From contig NZ_CABHMS010000005.1 of the NCBI RefSeq assembly GCF_902167635.1, positions 186,001 through 250,000 of the forward strand: a stretch of DNA of 64,000 bases. Reading direction: 5' to 3'. Positions within the stretch are counted from its first letter, which is position 1; the number at the start of each line of letters is the position of its first letter. The translations under genes and the position numbers were made by a program. This document shows, piece after piece, positions 44,575 to 53,882 of the stretch. The notes beneath the pieces were generated by a model. That model ran no database searches and was not told where the DNA came from. It saw only the letters and a list, made by a program, of their open reading frames with translations. This DNA comes from Chitinophaga vietnamensis (GTDB lineage Bacteria; Bacteroidota; Bacteroidia; Chitinophagales; Chitinophagaceae).

Positions 44575-44605
44575 TTTGCCAAATAAAAAAAACGGGTTAC
44601 CTTTG
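44575..44605 (+). promoter_or_regulatory. Promoter P2 of the S10 operon
   Basis: TTTG (44575-44578), a 19-nt spacer and TACCTTTG (44598-44605), an ideal Bacteroidota promoter, followed by CCCTCCCAATTTG as at rpsL. The start site is about 38 nt upstream of rpsJ. Confidence 0.88.
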
Positions 44606-44649
44606 CCCTCCCAATTTGTAAAGGGAAAAAAAGTAGAAGTTCATTGCAT

Positions 44650-44955
44650 ATGTCTCAGAGAATAAGAATCAAGCTGAAGTCCTACGATCATAACCTGGTA
44701 GACAAATCTGCTGAGAAGATCGTAAAAACCGTGCGTAACACGGGTGCCGTGGTAACTGGTCCAATTCCGTTACCTACAGAGAAGAAAATTTTTACGGTGC
44801 TGCGTTCCCCGCACGTAAACAAGAAAGCGCGCGAGCAGTTCCAGTTGTGCACACACAAGCGTTTACTGGACATTTACACGTCCTCTTCCAGAACGGTAGA
44901 TGCGCTCAGCAAGCTGGATTTGCCATCTGGGGTAGAAGTTGAAATTAAAGCATAG
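44650..44955 (+). CDS. rpsJ: 30S ribosomal protein S10
   Basis: A 101-residue S10, in the small-subunit head and a NusB partner in antitermination. [24 protein letters not shown] and [43 protein letters not shown] are canonical. I use the ATG at 44650; an upstream TTG in frame is unlikely. It is the first gene of the S10-spc-alpha series, with no tuf or fusA directly upstream. A 194-nt structured gap separates it from rplC. Confidence 0.98.
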   Translation: MSQRIRIKLKSYDHNLVDKSAEKIVKTVRNTGAVVTGPIPLPTEKKIFTVLRSPHVNKKAREQFQLCTHKRLLDIYTSSSRTVDALSKLDLPSGVEVEIKA

Positions 44956-45149
44956 GACAACAGCAAGGCTGGGTGAAAGGCCCGCTTTTACTTGATTTAT
45001 GGTTATACTGCTGATTATCAGCAGTATAACAATTTTAACAAATTTAACATAGGTCGTACCTTCTGGGCGGCCGCCCAATAAATGTATTTAACCGCCCATC
45101 CTGGGGATAGCTAGAAATCCCCCAGGCGCTGGGTAAAATCATATAAAAA
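44956..45149 (+). ncRNA. Structured rpsJ-rplC intergenic RNA, candidate r-protein leader
   Basis: A 194-nt gap, long for this operon. It has a 12-bp perfect hairpin (ttatactgctga, 45003-45014, with 45018-45029, 3-nt loop) without a T run, so not a terminator. It also has two GC-rich helices near 45065-45105 (gggcgg/ccgccc) and 45100-45130 (cctgggg/cccccagg). Folding and position before L3-L4 would suit an autoregulatory binding site, as L4 does in E. coli. No Rfam family is recognised. Confidence 0.45.
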
Positions 45150-45767
45150 ATGAAAGGTATTATTGGTAAAAAGATTGGCATGACCAGTATCTTCGAAGCC
45201 AATGGTAAGCAAACTGCTTGTACCATTATCGAAGCTGGTCCCAACGTTGTAACTCAGGTAAAAAACCTGGAGACAGATGGTTACAACGCTATTCAGGTTT
45301 CTTTCGGTGAGAAGAAAGAAAAGCACACCACTAAAGCAGAACTCAGTCACTTCGCGAAAGCAAGCACCTCTCCCAAACGTTTTGTAAAAGAATTCCGTAA
45401 CCCGGATGTACAGAAAGCCCTCGGCGAAACTATCACCTGCGAAATCTTCGCTGAAGGTGAAACCATCGACGTCGTAGGCACCTCCAAAGGTAAAGGTTTC
45501 CAGGGTGTTGTAAAACGCCACGGTTTCTCCGGTGTGGGTGAAGCTACCCACGGTCAGCACGACAGAAGCAGGGCTCCCGGTTCTGTTGGTGGATCCTCTT
45601 ATCCTTCCCGCGTTTTCAAGGGTATGCGCATGGCAGGTCAAACAGGTAATGAAAGAGTGAAAGTGAAAGGCCTGAAAATTCTGAAAATATTCCCTGAAAA
45701 GAATTATATCCTGGTAAGTGGTTCCGTTCCCGGCCACAATGGTTCAATCGTTTTAATCCAGAAGTAA
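45150..45767 (+). CDS. rplC: 50S ribosomal protein L3
   Basis: A 205-residue L3, an early-assembly protein near the peptidyl transferase centre. [34 protein letters not shown] and the loop [57 protein letters not shown] are conserved. Its stop is one base from the rplD start, so translation is probably coupled. Confidence 0.98.
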   Translation: MKGIIGKKIGMTSIFEANGKQTACTIIEAGPNVVTQVKNLETDGYNAIQVSFGEKKEKHTTKAELSHFAKASTSPKRFVKEFRNPDVQKALGETITCEIFAEGETIDVVGTSKGKGFQGVVKRHGFSGVGEATHGQHDRSRAPGSVGGSSYPSRVFKGMRMAGQTGNERVKVKGLKILKIFPEKNYILVSGSVPGHNGSIVLIQK

Positions 45768-45768
45768 C

Positions 45769-46407
45769 ATGCAGATCGATATTTTAAATATAGAAGGTAA
45801 GAAAACAGGCAGATCCATCGACCTCCCCGAGGAGATCTTCGGTGTAGAGCCTAACAACCACGTGATCTACCTGGCTGTTAAGCAATACCTCGCCGCACAG
45901 CGTCAGGGTACTCACAAAGTGAAGACCAGAGCTGAAGTAAAAGGTGCTTCCCGCAAACTGCACAAACAAAAAGGTACTGGTGGCGCCCGTAAAGGTAACA
46001 TCCGTAACCCGCTCTATAAAGGTGGTGGTACCATCTTCGGACCCAAACCTCACGGTTGGGGTTTCAAACTGAACAGAAAAGTAAAAGATCTCGCCAAGAT
46101 CTCTGCCCTGTCAGTAAAAGCTAAAGAGAACAGCATCATCATCGTTGAAGATCTGGCGCTCCAGGCTCCTAAAACCAAACAGTTCGTTGGTCTCCTGAAG
46201 AACCTGAACATCAATGTTGACGGTAAGAAGACTATGTTCATCACACCGGAATACAATGATAACGTTTATCTGTCTTTAAGGAACATCCCTACTGTAGACG
46301 GTGCAATGCTGAGCGATATCAATACTTATGATATCATGAACAGCAACTACCTGGTGTTTACAGAAAGCGCTGCTAAAATCTTCACTGAAGAGCCTGCAGA
46401 AGCGTAA
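45769..46407 (+). CDS. rplD: 50S ribosomal protein L4
   Basis: A 212-residue L4, which lines the exit tunnel. The tunnel loop region AEVKGASRKLHKQKGTGGARKGNIRNPLYKGGGTIFGPKPHGWGFKLNRKVK is intact. The C-terminal acidic end (TEEPAEA) is slightly extended. It starts one base after the rplC stop. It might bind the structured RNA upstream of rplC. Confidence 0.98.
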   Translation: MQIDILNIEGKKTGRSIDLPEEIFGVEPNNHVIYLAVKQYLAAQRQGTHKVKTRAEVKGASRKLHKQKGTGGARKGNIRNPLYKGGGTIFGPKPHGWGFKLNRKVKDLAKISALSVKAKENSIIIVEDLALQAPKTKQFVGLLKNLNINVDGKKTMFITPEYNDNVYLSLRNIPTVDGAMLSDINTYDIMNSNYLVFTESAAKIFTEEPAEA

Positions 46408-46472
46408 GGTGTTAAAAACCAATTAAATAACTCAGCTGAAGCTTCAAGCAAACAGCTATAAGTATAAAGAAG

Positions 46473-46772
46473 ATGAAACTTTCAGACGTTTTAATCAAAC
46501 CGGTAGTATCAGAAAAGGTGAATAAAGCCACCGATAAATTCAACCGCTACTACTTCATCGTTGACAAAAAAGCCAACAAACTGGAGATCAAAAAAGCTGT
46601 GGAAGAATTTTATGGTGTGACCGTGGCAGATGTGAATACTGCAGTAATGCCTGGTAAAGCAAAATTCCGCTTTACTAAAGCCGGTTTCATTGCGGGTAAA
46701 AAACCGTCTTACAAAAAGGCTGTGATTACCCTCGCCGAAGGCGAAGCTATAGATCTGTATGCTAACATGTAG
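46473..46772 (+). CDS. rplW: 50S ribosomal protein L23
   Basis: A 99-residue L23, at the tunnel exit where trigger factor and SRP dock. LSDVLIKPVVSEKVNKATDKFNRYYFIVDKKANKLEIKKAVEEFYGVTVADVNT follows the family pattern; the GKAKFRFTKAGFIAGKKPSYKKAVITLAEGEAID end is typical. Normal length. Confidence 0.98.
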   Translation: MKLSDVLIKPVVSEKVNKATDKFNRYYFIVDKKANKLEIKKAVEEFYGVTVADVNTAVMPGKAKFRFTKAGFIAGKKPSYKKAVITLAEGEAIDLYANM

Positions 46773-46860
46773 TGCCGTTCCGGCCCCAACAGCCGGGATG
46801 TGGATGTATATACAGATCACGATTTATAATTCATAACAACATTTAACTTTTTAGGAAGTA

Positions 46861-47694
46861 ATGGCACTGAAGAAATTTAAACCAATGACGGCTGGTACCC
46901 GCTGGAAAATCGGTAACGCTTATGCGGAACTGACTACGGATACCCCGGAAAAAAGCCTGCTGGAGCCAGCAAAGAGAAGCGGTGGTAGGAATGCTCAAGG
47001 TAGGATGTCTATGCGCTACATCGGTGGCGGTCACAAGAAACAATACCGTGTGATCGACTTCAAGCGCGACAAACAGAATATCCCTGCTACAGTTAAAACG
47101 ATCGAATACGATCCAAACCGTAGCGCGTTCATCGCACTGGTTAGCTATGCTGACGGTGAGAAACGTTACATCATTGCTCCGCAGGGCCTGCAAGTAGGCG
47201 GTACCGTTATCAGCGGCGCTGAAGTAGCTCCTGAAGTAGGTAATGCCCTGCTGCTGAAAAATATGCCGCTGGGTACTGTTGTGCACAACATCGAGCTGCA
47301 ACCTGGTAAAGGTGGCGCCATCGCAAGAAGCGCCGGCGCTTATGCACAGCTGAGCAACAAAGAAGAAAAATATGCCGTACTGAAAATGCCTTCTGGCGAG
47401 CTCCGTAAAGTGCTCAACACCTGCATGGCTACTGTTGGTACTGTTTCCAACTCCGACCATGCCCTGCAATCCATCGGTAAAGCAGGTGCTAACCGTTGGA
47501 GAGGTATCCGCCCCCGCAACCGTGGTGTGGCTATGAACCCTGTAGATCACCCGATGGGTGGTGGTGAAGGTAAATCTTCCGGCGGTCACCCAAGATCAAG
47601 AACAGGTAAATATGCGAAAGGTCTGAAAACCAGAAAGCCGCATAAGAGCTCTGACAAACTGATCATCAGCAGGAAAAACGGTAAAAAATTATAA
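46861..47694 (+). CDS. rplB: 50S ribosomal protein L2
   Basis: A 277-residue L2, needed for subunit joining and peptidyl transferase. The C-terminal region [71 protein letters not shown] contains the conserved His of [10 protein letters not shown]. The next gap holds a 13-bp hairpin (47705-47738). Confidence 0.98.
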   Translation: MALKKFKPMTAGTRWKIGNAYAELTTDTPEKSLLEPAKRSGGRNAQGRMSMRYIGGGHKKQYRVIDFKRDKQNIPATVKTIEYDPNRSAFIALVSYADGEKRYIIAPQGLQVGGTVISGAEVAPEVGNALLLKNMPLGTVVHNIELQPGKGGAIARSAGAYAQLSNKEEKYAVLKMPSGELRKVLNTCMATVGTVSNSDHALQSIGKAGANRWRGIRPRNRGVAMNPVDHPMGGGEGKSSGGHPRSRTGKYAKGLKTRKPHKSSDKLIISRKNGKKL

Positions 47695-47704
47695 TCTTTC
47701 ATGA

Positions 47705-47738
47705 TCCGGGTTCCGGTAAAACACGACCGGAACCTGGA
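47705..47738 (+). other. Intercistronic hairpin between rplB and rpsS
   Basis: tccgggttccggt (47705-47717) pairs with 47726-47738 (one G-U), with an 8-nt loop and no T run. It begins about ten bases after the rplB stop and may tune mRNA stability or expression between the genes. Confidence 0.6.
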
Positions 47739-47764
47739 ATTGAAAAAATAATAAACACAAAGAC

Positions 47765-48031
47765 ATGGCTCGTTCCATAAGAAAAGGTCCTTACGTAGAC
47801 CAGAAATTAGAGAATAAAGTAGAAAAAATGAATGAAGGCACTAAACGTACTGTTATCAAGACGTGGAGCCGCCGTTCTACTATCACTCCTGATTTCGTAG
47901 GCCACACATTCGCAGTTCACAATGGCAACAAATTTATTCCTGTTTATGTAACGGAATTTATGGTAGGCCACAAACTGGGCGAATTCGCACCTACCCGTAA
48001 CTTCAGAGGACACGCTAACAAGAAAATGTAA
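47765..48031 (+). CDS. rpsS: 30S ribosomal protein S19
   Basis: An 88-residue S19, in the head next to the A site. [77 protein letters not shown] is canonical from end to end. Confidence 0.98.
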   Translation: MARSIRKGPYVDQKLENKVEKMNEGTKRTVIKTWSRRSTITPDFVGHTFAVHNGNKFIPVYVTEFMVGHKLGEFAPTRNFRGHANKKM

Positions 48032-48093
48032 ATTATAGTCTGCGGTTTGAATAACAAGCTGCAGACACTCAATAAATCAAGAAATTAATAACA

Positions 48094-48441
48094 ATGGAAG
48101 CAGTAGCTAAGCTGAACAATAATCCTACATCTACCCGCAAAATGCGTTTGCTGGCAGACTTGATCCGCGGTCTGGATGTGGAAAAGGCTTTGAATATTTT
48201 GAAATTCCATCCAAAGCACCCGAGCGTACCATTAGAAAAACTGCTGGTATCTGCCATCGCGAACTGGAAAGTGAAGAATGAAGGTGCGAGGGTTGAAGAT
48301 GCTAACCTGATTGTAAAAACCATCTTCGTAGACGGTGGCCGCACGCTGAAAAGAATGCGCCCTGCTCCACAAGGTAGAGGTTACCGTATCCGCAAGAGAA
48401 GTAACCACGTTACAATCGTAGTGGACAGCAAGAACGCGTAA
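48094..48441 (+). CDS. rplV: 50S ribosomal protein L22
   Basis: A 115-residue L22, whose beta-hairpin lines the exit tunnel. [24 protein letters not shown] near the start and [27 protein letters not shown], the tunnel hairpin, are present. No macrolide-resistance-type deletion is visible in that hairpin. Confidence 0.98.
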   Translation: MEAVAKLNNNPTSTRKMRLLADLIRGLDVEKALNILKFHPKHPSVPLEKLLVSAIANWKVKNEGARVEDANLIVKTIFVDGGRTLKRMRPAPQGRGYRIRKRSNHVTIVVDSKNA

Positions 48442-48483
48442 GAGAAATTAAAACTATTAAACTAATAGACAAATAACCAGAAC

Positions 48484-49272
48484 ATGGGTCAGAAAACAAA
48501 TCCTATTGGTAACAGGTTAGGTATCATCAGAGGATGGGACTCTAATTGGTATGGCAGCAAGAAAGATTTTGCTACCAAACTGATCGAAGATAACAAGATC
48601 AGAACTTATCTGAATGCCCGTATCAACAAAGGTGGCATCTCCAGAGTTGTGATCGAAAGAACTTTAGGTAAGTTGATTATCACTGTTCATACTTCCAAAC
48701 CTGGTATCATCATAGGTAAAGGTGGCAACGAAGTTGACCGCATCAAAGAAGAACTGAAGAAGCTGACAGGTAAGGAAGATGTTCAGATCAACATTCTGGA
48801 GATCCGCCGCCCTGAAATGGATGCTAACATCGTTGCTGAAACAATCGCAAAACAGATTGAAAGCCGTATCAACTACAAACGTGCTATCAAAATGGCGATT
48901 GCTACTGCACTGAGAATGGGTGCTGAAGGTATCAAAATCAAAGTAAGCGGCCGTCTGGGTGGTGCTGAAATCGCCCGCGCTGAAGAAATGAAACAAGGTC
49001 GCGTACCCTTGCATACTTACCGTATGGACATCGACTACGCTTCCCTGTTTGCATTGACCGTTTACGGTAAGATCGGTATCAAAGTATGGATCTGTAAAGG
49101 TGAAGTACTGGGCAAACGCGATCTGAACCCGAACGTGCTGACTGGTAAAGAAGGTGATAACCGTGGCGGTGGCCGTGAGCATCATCACAACGAACGCGGT
49201 GGCGAGAGAAGAGAACGTGGCGGCGAAAGAAGAGGTGGTGGTGATCATCGTGGCGGTGGCCGCAGATCATAG
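48484..49272 (+). CDS. rpsC: 30S ribosomal protein S3 with Arg-Gly/His-rich tail
   Basis: A 262-residue S3, part of the mRNA entry helicase. The KH domain ([22 protein letters not shown]) and the C-terminal [27 protein letters not shown]...[20 protein letters not shown] are conserved. After about residue 220 an added low-complexity tail of roughly 40 residues, rich in Arg, Gly, Glu and His ([16 protein letters not shown]...), extends it well past the E. coli protein. Arg-rich S3 tails occur in the phylum, but the RGG and His-cluster form is notable. Confidence 0.97.
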   Translation: MGQKTNPIGNRLGIIRGWDSNWYGSKKDFATKLIEDNKIRTYLNARINKGGISRVVIERTLGKLIITVHTSKPGIIIGKGGNEVDRIKEELKKLTGKEDVQINILEIRRPEMDANIVAETIAKQIESRINYKRAIKMAIATALRMGAEGIKIKVSGRLGGAEIARAEEMKQGRVPLHTYRMDIDYASLFALTVYGKIGIKVWICKGEVLGKRDLNPNVLTGKEGDNRGGGREHHHNERGGERRERGGERRGGGDHRGGGRRS

Positions 49273-49326
49273 TATCAGCGCGAAAGCAGACATTAACAAT
49301 TACTATTAACATTAACAACATAGACG

Positions 49327-49746
49327 ATGTTACAGCCAAAAAGAACGAAACACAGGAAGATGCACAAAGGCCGCATCAAAGGGAACGCTAAAAGAGGCGC
49401 TACCCTCTCCTTTGGTACTTTCGGTCTTAAAGCATTAGAACCTAAGTGGATCACCGACAGGCAGATCGAAGCTGCCCGTGTGGCCCTGACAAGGCATATG
49501 AAACGTGAAGGTAACGTTTGGATCCGCATATTCCCTGATAAACCAATCACCGCCAAGCCTTTGGAAGTGAGGATGGGTAAAGGTAAAGGTGCTCCTGACC
49601 ATTGGGCAGCAGTAGTGAAACCAGGCAGAATTTTATTTGAAGCAGATGGCGTTCCCTTACAGGTAGCCAAAGAAGCGATGGAACTGGCGGCACAGAAACT
49701 GCCGATCAAAGTGAAATTCGTAACCAGCCGCGACTACGTTGCGTAA
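49327..49746 (+). CDS. rplP: 50S ribosomal protein L16
   Basis: A 139-residue L16, near the A-site t[65 protein letters not shown] and [23 protein letters not shown] are canonical, including the conserved Arg of the hydroxylation-loop region. Confidence 0.98.
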   Translation: MLQPKRTKHRKMHKGRIKGNAKRGATLSFGTFGLKALEPKWITDRQIEAARVALTRHMKREGNVWIRIFPDKPITAKPLEVRMGKGKGAPDHWAAVVKPGRILFEADGVPLQVAKEAMELAAQKLPIKVKFVTSRDYVA

Positions 49747-49817
49747 TCACAGGAACACAATAACTAATAAATCCGGTGAGCCGCCAAAAACGGTAAACTG
49801 AATCAAATCCAAATACA

Positions 49818-50018
49818 ATGGCAAAAGAAAAGCTGGACCTGAAAAGCCTGAGCGAACAAGACCTTAAAGAGAAAATCTCTGCTGAGGAACTGCGCTTGAA
49901 GAAGATGACCTTCAGTCATGCAATCACGCCGATCGAAAATCCGATGAGCATCCGCTCCGTAAGACGCGATATCGCTCGTATGCATACTGAACTGCGTAAA
50001 AGACAACTGGGCTTCTAA
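49818..50018 (+). CDS. rpmC: 50S ribosomal protein L29
   Basis: A 66-residue helical L29 at the tunnel exit. It has the helix pair ending VRRDIARMHTELRKRQLG and a loop with MTFSHAITPIENP, the form found across Bacteroidota. Confidence 0.96.
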   Translation: MAKEKLDLKSLSEQDLKEKISAEELRLKKMTFSHAITPIENPMSIRSVRRDIARMHTELRKRQLGF

Positions 50019-50098
50019 ATCCTCTCTGGCCCCGGCCAGAAGGACAGCATTAGTATTAACATTTAAGACCTCCTCCGGAGAGTTAAATACTTTCAAAA

Positions 50099-50359
50099 AT
50101 GACGACCGAAAGAAAATTAAGAAAAACCAGGATTGGTGTGGTTTCCAGCAACAAAATGGATAAAACCATCACTGTTAAAGTGGAGCGTAAGGTAAAGCAC
50201 CCGATCTATGGTAAATTCGTTAAAAAAACTACCAAGTTCATGGCACACGACGATAAGAACGAGTGCAGCATCGGCGATACCGTTAAAATCGCGGAAACCC
50301 GTCCGATGAGCAAGAACAAATGCTGGAGACTGGTAGAAATAATCGAAAAAGTAAAATAA
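50099..50359 (+). CDS. rpsQ: 30S ribosomal protein S17
   Basis: An 86-residue OB-fold S17. [74 protein letters not shown] is a full match to the family pattern. Confidence 0.98.
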   Translation: MTTERKLRKTRIGVVSSNKMDKTITVKVERKVKHPIYGKFVKKTTKFMAHDDKNECSIGDTVKIAETRPMSKNKCWRLVEIIEKVK

Positions 50360-50431
50360 TTCATTATTTGTTTCAAGCTGTATCCGGCAATCCTGGTTAC
50401 AGCCGCTGACTAAACAACAAATCTCATTACG

Positions 50432-50800
50432 ATGATACAACAAGAATCAAGGCTGAACGTAGCTGATAACAGCGGTGCAAAAGAAGTACTTTGCATCCGT
50501 GTGTTAGGTAACTCTGGCCAGGACTACGCTAAAGTGGGCGATAAAATTGTGGTAACTGTAAAGGATGCAATTCCTGGCGGTGGTGCTAAAAAAGGTATGG
50601 TTACTAAAGCCGTAATCGTAAGAACCAAGAATAAATTACGTCGTAAAGACGGTTCTTATATCCGTTTCGATGATAACGCGGTTGTACTGCTGAACAACTC
50701 AGACGAACCTCGCGGAACCCGTATTTTCGGTCCGGTAGCACGTGAGCTTCGCGATAAGGGTTATATGAAAATTATCTCCCTCGCACCTGAGGTGTTATAA
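50432..50800 (+). CDS. rplN: 50S ribosomal protein L14
   Basis: A 122-residue L14 at the subunit interface. [41 protein letters not shown] and the C-terminal [28 protein letters not shown] are canonical. An AT-rich inverted repeat follows the stop codon. Confidence 0.98.
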   Translation: MIQQESRLNVADNSGAKEVLCIRVLGNSGQDYAKVGDKIVVTVKDAIPGGGAKKGMVTKAVIVRTKNKLRRKDGSYIRFDDNAVVLLNNSDEPRGTRIFGPVARELRDKGYMKIISLAPEVL

Positions 50801-50809
50801 GATATTGTC

Positions 50810-50871
50810 GATTTAGGGATTTTGGAATTTTTATGATTTAAATCAAAAAATCCCAAAATTCCTAAATTCTT
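50810..50871. repeat. Imperfect AT-rich palindrome after rplN
   Basis: The arm gatttagggattttggaa... is largely complementary to ...caaaaaatcccaaaattcctaaattc, with an offset of one base and a few mismatches; the centre is gatttaaatc. It starts about 10 nt after the rplN stop, like the perfect palindromes elsewhere, and shares their gattt words. Confidence 0.7.
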
Positions 50872-50881
50872 AAATATTTCT

Positions 50882-50889
50882 TATCTTTG
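50882..50889 (+). promoter_or_regulatory. Internal promoter (-7 element) before rplX
   Basis: TATCTTTG followed by CAGCCC fits TAnnTTTG well. No TTTG at -33 is seen. It lies about 80 nt upstream of rplX and could restart transcription after the palindrome behind rplN. Confidence 0.6.
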
Positions 50890-50968
50890 CAGCCCGTTTG
50901 CAAAACGAGAAAAACATTAATCAAGCGAAACAGACGTTTCGCTTGGCGTTTATAAATAAATCAAAGTA

Positions 50969-51307
50969 ATGAAAACTAGATTTAAGCCTAAGTTCAACAT
51001 TAAGAAGGGCGACCTGGTTGCGGTAATTGCCGGCGACGATAAGGATAGGACCAAGCCTCGCAAAGTGCTGGAAGTAAATCCTGAAGAAGCCCGCATTCTT
51101 GTAGAGGGCGTTAACATTATTACCAAGCATACGAAGCCTACTGCTCAGAACACCAAAGGTGGTATTGTGAAGCAAGAAGCTCCTATTGCCATTTCTAACG
51201 TAATGCTGTGGGATGCTAAAGCTGGTAAACCTACCAGGGTTAACAGACAGAGAGAGAATGGTAAAACAATCCGTATCGCTAAAAAATCAGGGGAGGTAAT
51301 TAAATAA
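50969..51307 (+). CDS. rplX: 50S ribosomal protein L24
   Basis: A 112-residue L24, an assembly initiator. The KOW motif is [46 protein letters not shown], then [19 protein letters not shown]. Its stop overlaps the rplE start by one base (TAATG), implying translational coupling. Confidence 0.98.
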   Translation: MKTRFKPKFNIKKGDLVAVIAGDDKDRTKPRKVLEVNPEEARILVEGVNIITKHTKPTAQNTKGGIVKQEAPIAISNVMLWDAKAGKPTRVNRQRENGKTIRIAKKSGEVIK

Positions 51308-51882
51308 TGGCTAACACTACATATACTCCGAGACTGCAGAAGAAATACAGAGAAGAAGTTGCAGGTACACTGATGAAGAAATTCAACTACAAAAGTGTAA
51401 TGCAGGTTCCACGCCTGGTTAAAATCTGCCTGAACCAAGGTATCAATGGTGCCGTTGGCGATAAAAAACTGGTGGATATCGCTGTAGACGAAATGACCCG
51501 TATTTCTGGTCAGAAAGCAATCGCTACCCTGTCTAAAAAGGATATCTCCAACTTCAAACTCAGGAAAAACATGCCTATCGGTGCTCGTGTAACACTGCGC
51601 GGCGTGAACATGTACGATTTCCTGGATCGTTTGATCGCTGTGTCTCTGCCTCGCGTACGCGACTTCAAAGGTGTGAACGAAAAAGCTTTCGACGGCCGTG
51701 GTAACTATACCCTGGGTATCACTGAACAAATCATCTTCCCCGAAATCGATATCGATAAAGTGACTAAAATGTCCGGTATGGATATCACTTTCGTGACAAC
51801 TGCAAACACCAACGAAGAAGCTTACGAGCTGCTGAAAGAAATGGGTATGCCGTTCAGGAACATGAAAAAAGATAATCAGTAA
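51307..51882 (+). CDS. rplE: 50S ribosomal protein L5
   Basis: A 191-residue L5, which binds 5S r[68 protein letters not shown] and [25 protein letters not shown] are canonical. The ATG overlaps the rplX TAA. Confidence 0.98.
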   Translation: MANTTYTPRLQKKYREEVAGTLMKKFNYKSVMQVPRLVKICLNQGINGAVGDKKLVDIAVDEMTRISGQKAIATLSKKDISNFKLRKNMPIGARVTLRGVNMYDFLDRLIAVSLPRVRDFKGVNEKAFDGRGNYTLGITEQIIFPEIDIDKVTKMSGMDITFVTTANTNEEAYELLKEMGMPFRNMKKDNQ

Positions 51883-51903
51883 AATCGAAACGATAAATAA
51901 ATT

Positions 51904-52173
51904 ATGGCAAAAGAATCCGTAAAAGCCAGACAAAGGAAAAGGGAAGCAATGGTAGCCAAATTTGCAGAAAAACGCGCCGCGCTGAAAGCAGCAGGCGATT
52001 ACGCTGCACTGGACCAACTGCCCAAAAACGCTTCTCCTGTTCGTCTGAAAAACAGGTGCCAGCTGACCGGTCGTCCTAAAGGCTACATGCGTCACTTCGG
52101 CCTCTGCAGGAACATGTTCCGCGACCTGGCACTGGCAGGTAAAATCCCTGGCGTAAGAAAAGCCAGCTGGTAA
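51904..52173 (+). CDS. rpsN: 30S ribosomal protein S14, long zinc-free type
   Basis: An 89-residue S14 of the long type without the four-Cys zinc site (two Cys only, in [28 protein letters not shown]). The C-terminal [10 protein letters not shown] is universal. It is followed by an AT-rich imperfect palindrome before rpsH. Confidence 0.97.
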   Translation: MAKESVKARQRKREAMVAKFAEKRAALKAAGDYAALDQLPKNASPVRLKNRCQLTGRPKGYMRHFGLCRNMFRDLALAGKIPGVRKASW

Positions 52174-52182
52174 ACAGTATTT

Positions 52183-52242
52183 TCGGATTTTTTGATTTTC
52201 GGATTTTAAATCCGTAAATCCTCAAATTCGAAAATCTTTGAA
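52183..52242. repeat. Imperfect AT-rich palindrome after rpsN
   Basis: ttcggattttttgattttcggattt pairs with the downstream aaatccgtaaatcctcaaattcgaa at about 20 of 25 positions. The word gaggatttacggattt on the opposite strand also occurs in the perfect palindrome at 26592-26697. It starts about 10 nt after the rpsN stop. Confidence 0.75.
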
Positions 52243-52309
52243 TTTTTTTGATTCCCATCTAATACTGATTGGATATCGCATTGTAAACATCATCAAACTA
52301 TTTAAGACA

Positions 52310-52708
52310 ATGGTTACTGATCCAATAGCAGACTTCCTGACAAGAATCCGGAACGCGCAAATGGCCACCCACAGGATCGTGGAAATCCCGGCTTCCAAGC
52401 TGAAAAAACGTATTACAGAAATTCTGTACGATAAAGGTTATATCCTGAAGTACAAATTCGAAGAGGATAACAAACAAGGTGTGATCAAGATCGCGCTGAA
52501 ATACGATCCTCAAACCAAAGAACCCGCTATCAAGGAATTGCAACGCATCAGCCGCCCAGGTTTGCGTCAGTACGCAAAACCTGCTGAGTTCAAACGCGTG
52601 AAGAATGGCCTGGGTGTGGCAATTGTGTCCACTTCCAAAGGTGTTATGACCGACAAAGAAGCGAAAGCTCAGAACGTAGGTGGCGAAATAGTTTGCTACA
52701 TCTATTAA
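52310..52708 (+). CDS. rpsH: 30S ribosomal protein S8
   Basis: A 132-residue S8, a central-domain assembly protein and, in E. coli, the spc operon regulator. [37 protein letters not shown] and [37 protein letters not shown] are conserved. I use the ATG at 52310; an upstream in-frame extension lacks any family match. Confidence 0.98.
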   Translation: MVTDPIADFLTRIRNAQMATHRIVEIPASKLKKRITEILYDKGYILKYKFEEDNKQGVIKIALKYDPQTKEPAIKELQRISRPGLRQYAKPAEFKRVKNGLGVAIVSTSKGVMTDKEAKAQNVGGEIVCYIY

Positions 52709-52830
52709 TATACCCGACCGGCTTTGCTATGCAATCGCCAGTCCCGCAGTTATCTGACAATTAAGCTCTCTATACGGCGCTGAACACGGATAACCGGTAA
52801 TCAAATCATCAACAACTTTAAACTAAAGTT

Positions 52831-53385
52831 ATGTCTCGTATAGGTAAAAGTCCTATCAAATTGGCTAGCGGCGTTACAGTTACTGTATCTCCTGCCAATG
52901 AAGTAACAGTAAAAGGACCTAAAGGTGAACTGAAACAGCTCATCGACAGGGATATCAAAGTAGAAGTGAAGGATGGCGTATTGAACGTAATCCGCCCTAC
53001 TGACCAGATCCGCCACAAAGCGCTGCACGGTCTGTACCGCGCACTGATCGCCAACATGGTACTGGGTGTTACAGAAGGATTCAAAAAACAACTGGAACTT
53101 GTGGGTGTGGGTTATAAAGCTGCACACAGCGGTCAGTTACTGGACCTCGCACTGGGTTACTCTCACAACATCGTGTTTGAAGTGCCTAAAGAACTGAAGG
53201 TTAGCACCTTAACTGAAAAAGGTCAGAACCCTAAGATCATGCTGGAAGGTGTTGACAACCAGCTGCTCGGTCAGGTTGCCGCTAAAATCCGCAGCCTGCG
53301 TAAACCTGAGCCTTACAAAGGTAAAGGTGTACGCTACAGCGATGAAGTTGTACGCAAGAAAGCTGGTAAATCAGCAGGTAAATAA
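52831..53385 (+). CDS. rplF: 50S ribosomal protein L6
   Basis: A 184-residue two-domain L6. MSRIGKSPIKLASGVTVTVSPANEVTVKGPKGEL, LVGVGYKAAHSGQLLDLALGYSH and RKPEPYKGKGVRYSDEVVRKKAGKSAGK are typical. A terminator-like hairpin follows (53396-53433). Confidence 0.98.
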   Translation: MSRIGKSPIKLASGVTVTVSPANEVTVKGPKGELKQLIDRDIKVEVKDGVLNVIRPTDQIRHKALHGLYRALIANMVLGVTEGFKKQLELVGVGYKAAHSGQLLDLALGYSHNIVFEVPKELKVSTLTEKGQNPKIMLEGVDNQLLGQVAAKIRSLRKPEPYKGKGVRYSDEVVRKKAGKSAGK

Positions 53386-53395
53386 AATTTTTAAG

Positions 53396-53433
53396 TTAGC
53401 TAATCAGCTTGCAATGGCTGGTTAGCTAATTTT
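53396..53433 (+). other. Terminator-like hairpin between rplF and rplR
   Basis: ttagctaatcagc (53396-53408) pairs with 53417-53429 (one G-T), with an 8-nt loop and four T after. It is about ten bases after the rplF stop and inside the operon, so at most a partial terminator or processing signal. Confidence 0.6.
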
Positions 53434-53477
53434 AACAATATCCCGGCAGCATCGGGATAAATAAAATTAAACTCAAA

Positions 53478-53831
53478 ATGAGCACAAAAGTTAACAGGAG
53501 ACAGAAGATCCGCTACCGCATCCGTAAGAAGATCTCCGGTACTGCAAAAGCACCAAGGTTATCTGTATTTCGCAGCAACAGCGACATCTATGTGCAACTG
53601 ATCGATGATACCAATGGTACAACCCTGGCTGCAGCTTCTTCCCGCGATAAGGATATCAAAGCGCAGAAAGGTACCAAAACTGAAAAATCCAAACTGGTAG
53701 GCGCAGCCCTGGCTACTAAAGCAGTTGCTTTGGGTATCACCACCTGCGTATTCGACAGAAGTGGTTATTTATATCACGGCCGCATTAAAAGCGTAGCTGA
53801 CGGTGCAAGAGAAGGCGGGCTCCAGTTTTAA
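53478..53831 (+). CDS. rplR: 50S ribosomal protein L18
   Basis: A 117-residue L18 that binds 5S rRNA with L5. [38 protein letters not shown] and the C-terminal [28 protein letters not shown] are canonical. Confidence 0.98.
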   Translation: MSTKVNRRQKIRYRIRKKISGTAKAPRLSVFRSNSDIYVQLIDDTNGTTLAAASSRDKDIKAQKGTKTEKSKLVGAALATKAVALGITTCVFDRSGYLYHGRIKSVADGAREGGLQF

Positions 53832-53882
53832 TAACCGGATCCGAATTTTATCATTCTGAACAAGTAATTCTTATAAAATAAA

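Larger units (their letters stand above)
44284..44649 (+). other. 366-bp region before rpsJ: terminator and two promoters
   Basis: It holds the terminator of peptide gene 2 (44320-44361) and two forward promoters (44387-44419 and 44575-44605) for the S10 operon. A 69-codon frame at 44456 runs into rpsJ and has no family resemblance, so I treat the stretch as non-coding leader. Confidence 0.7.

Noticed and set aside
44456-44665. A 69-codon frame ending inside rpsJ
   Set aside because: It spans the two rpsJ promoters and overlaps the rpsJ start in another frame; no homology recognised.
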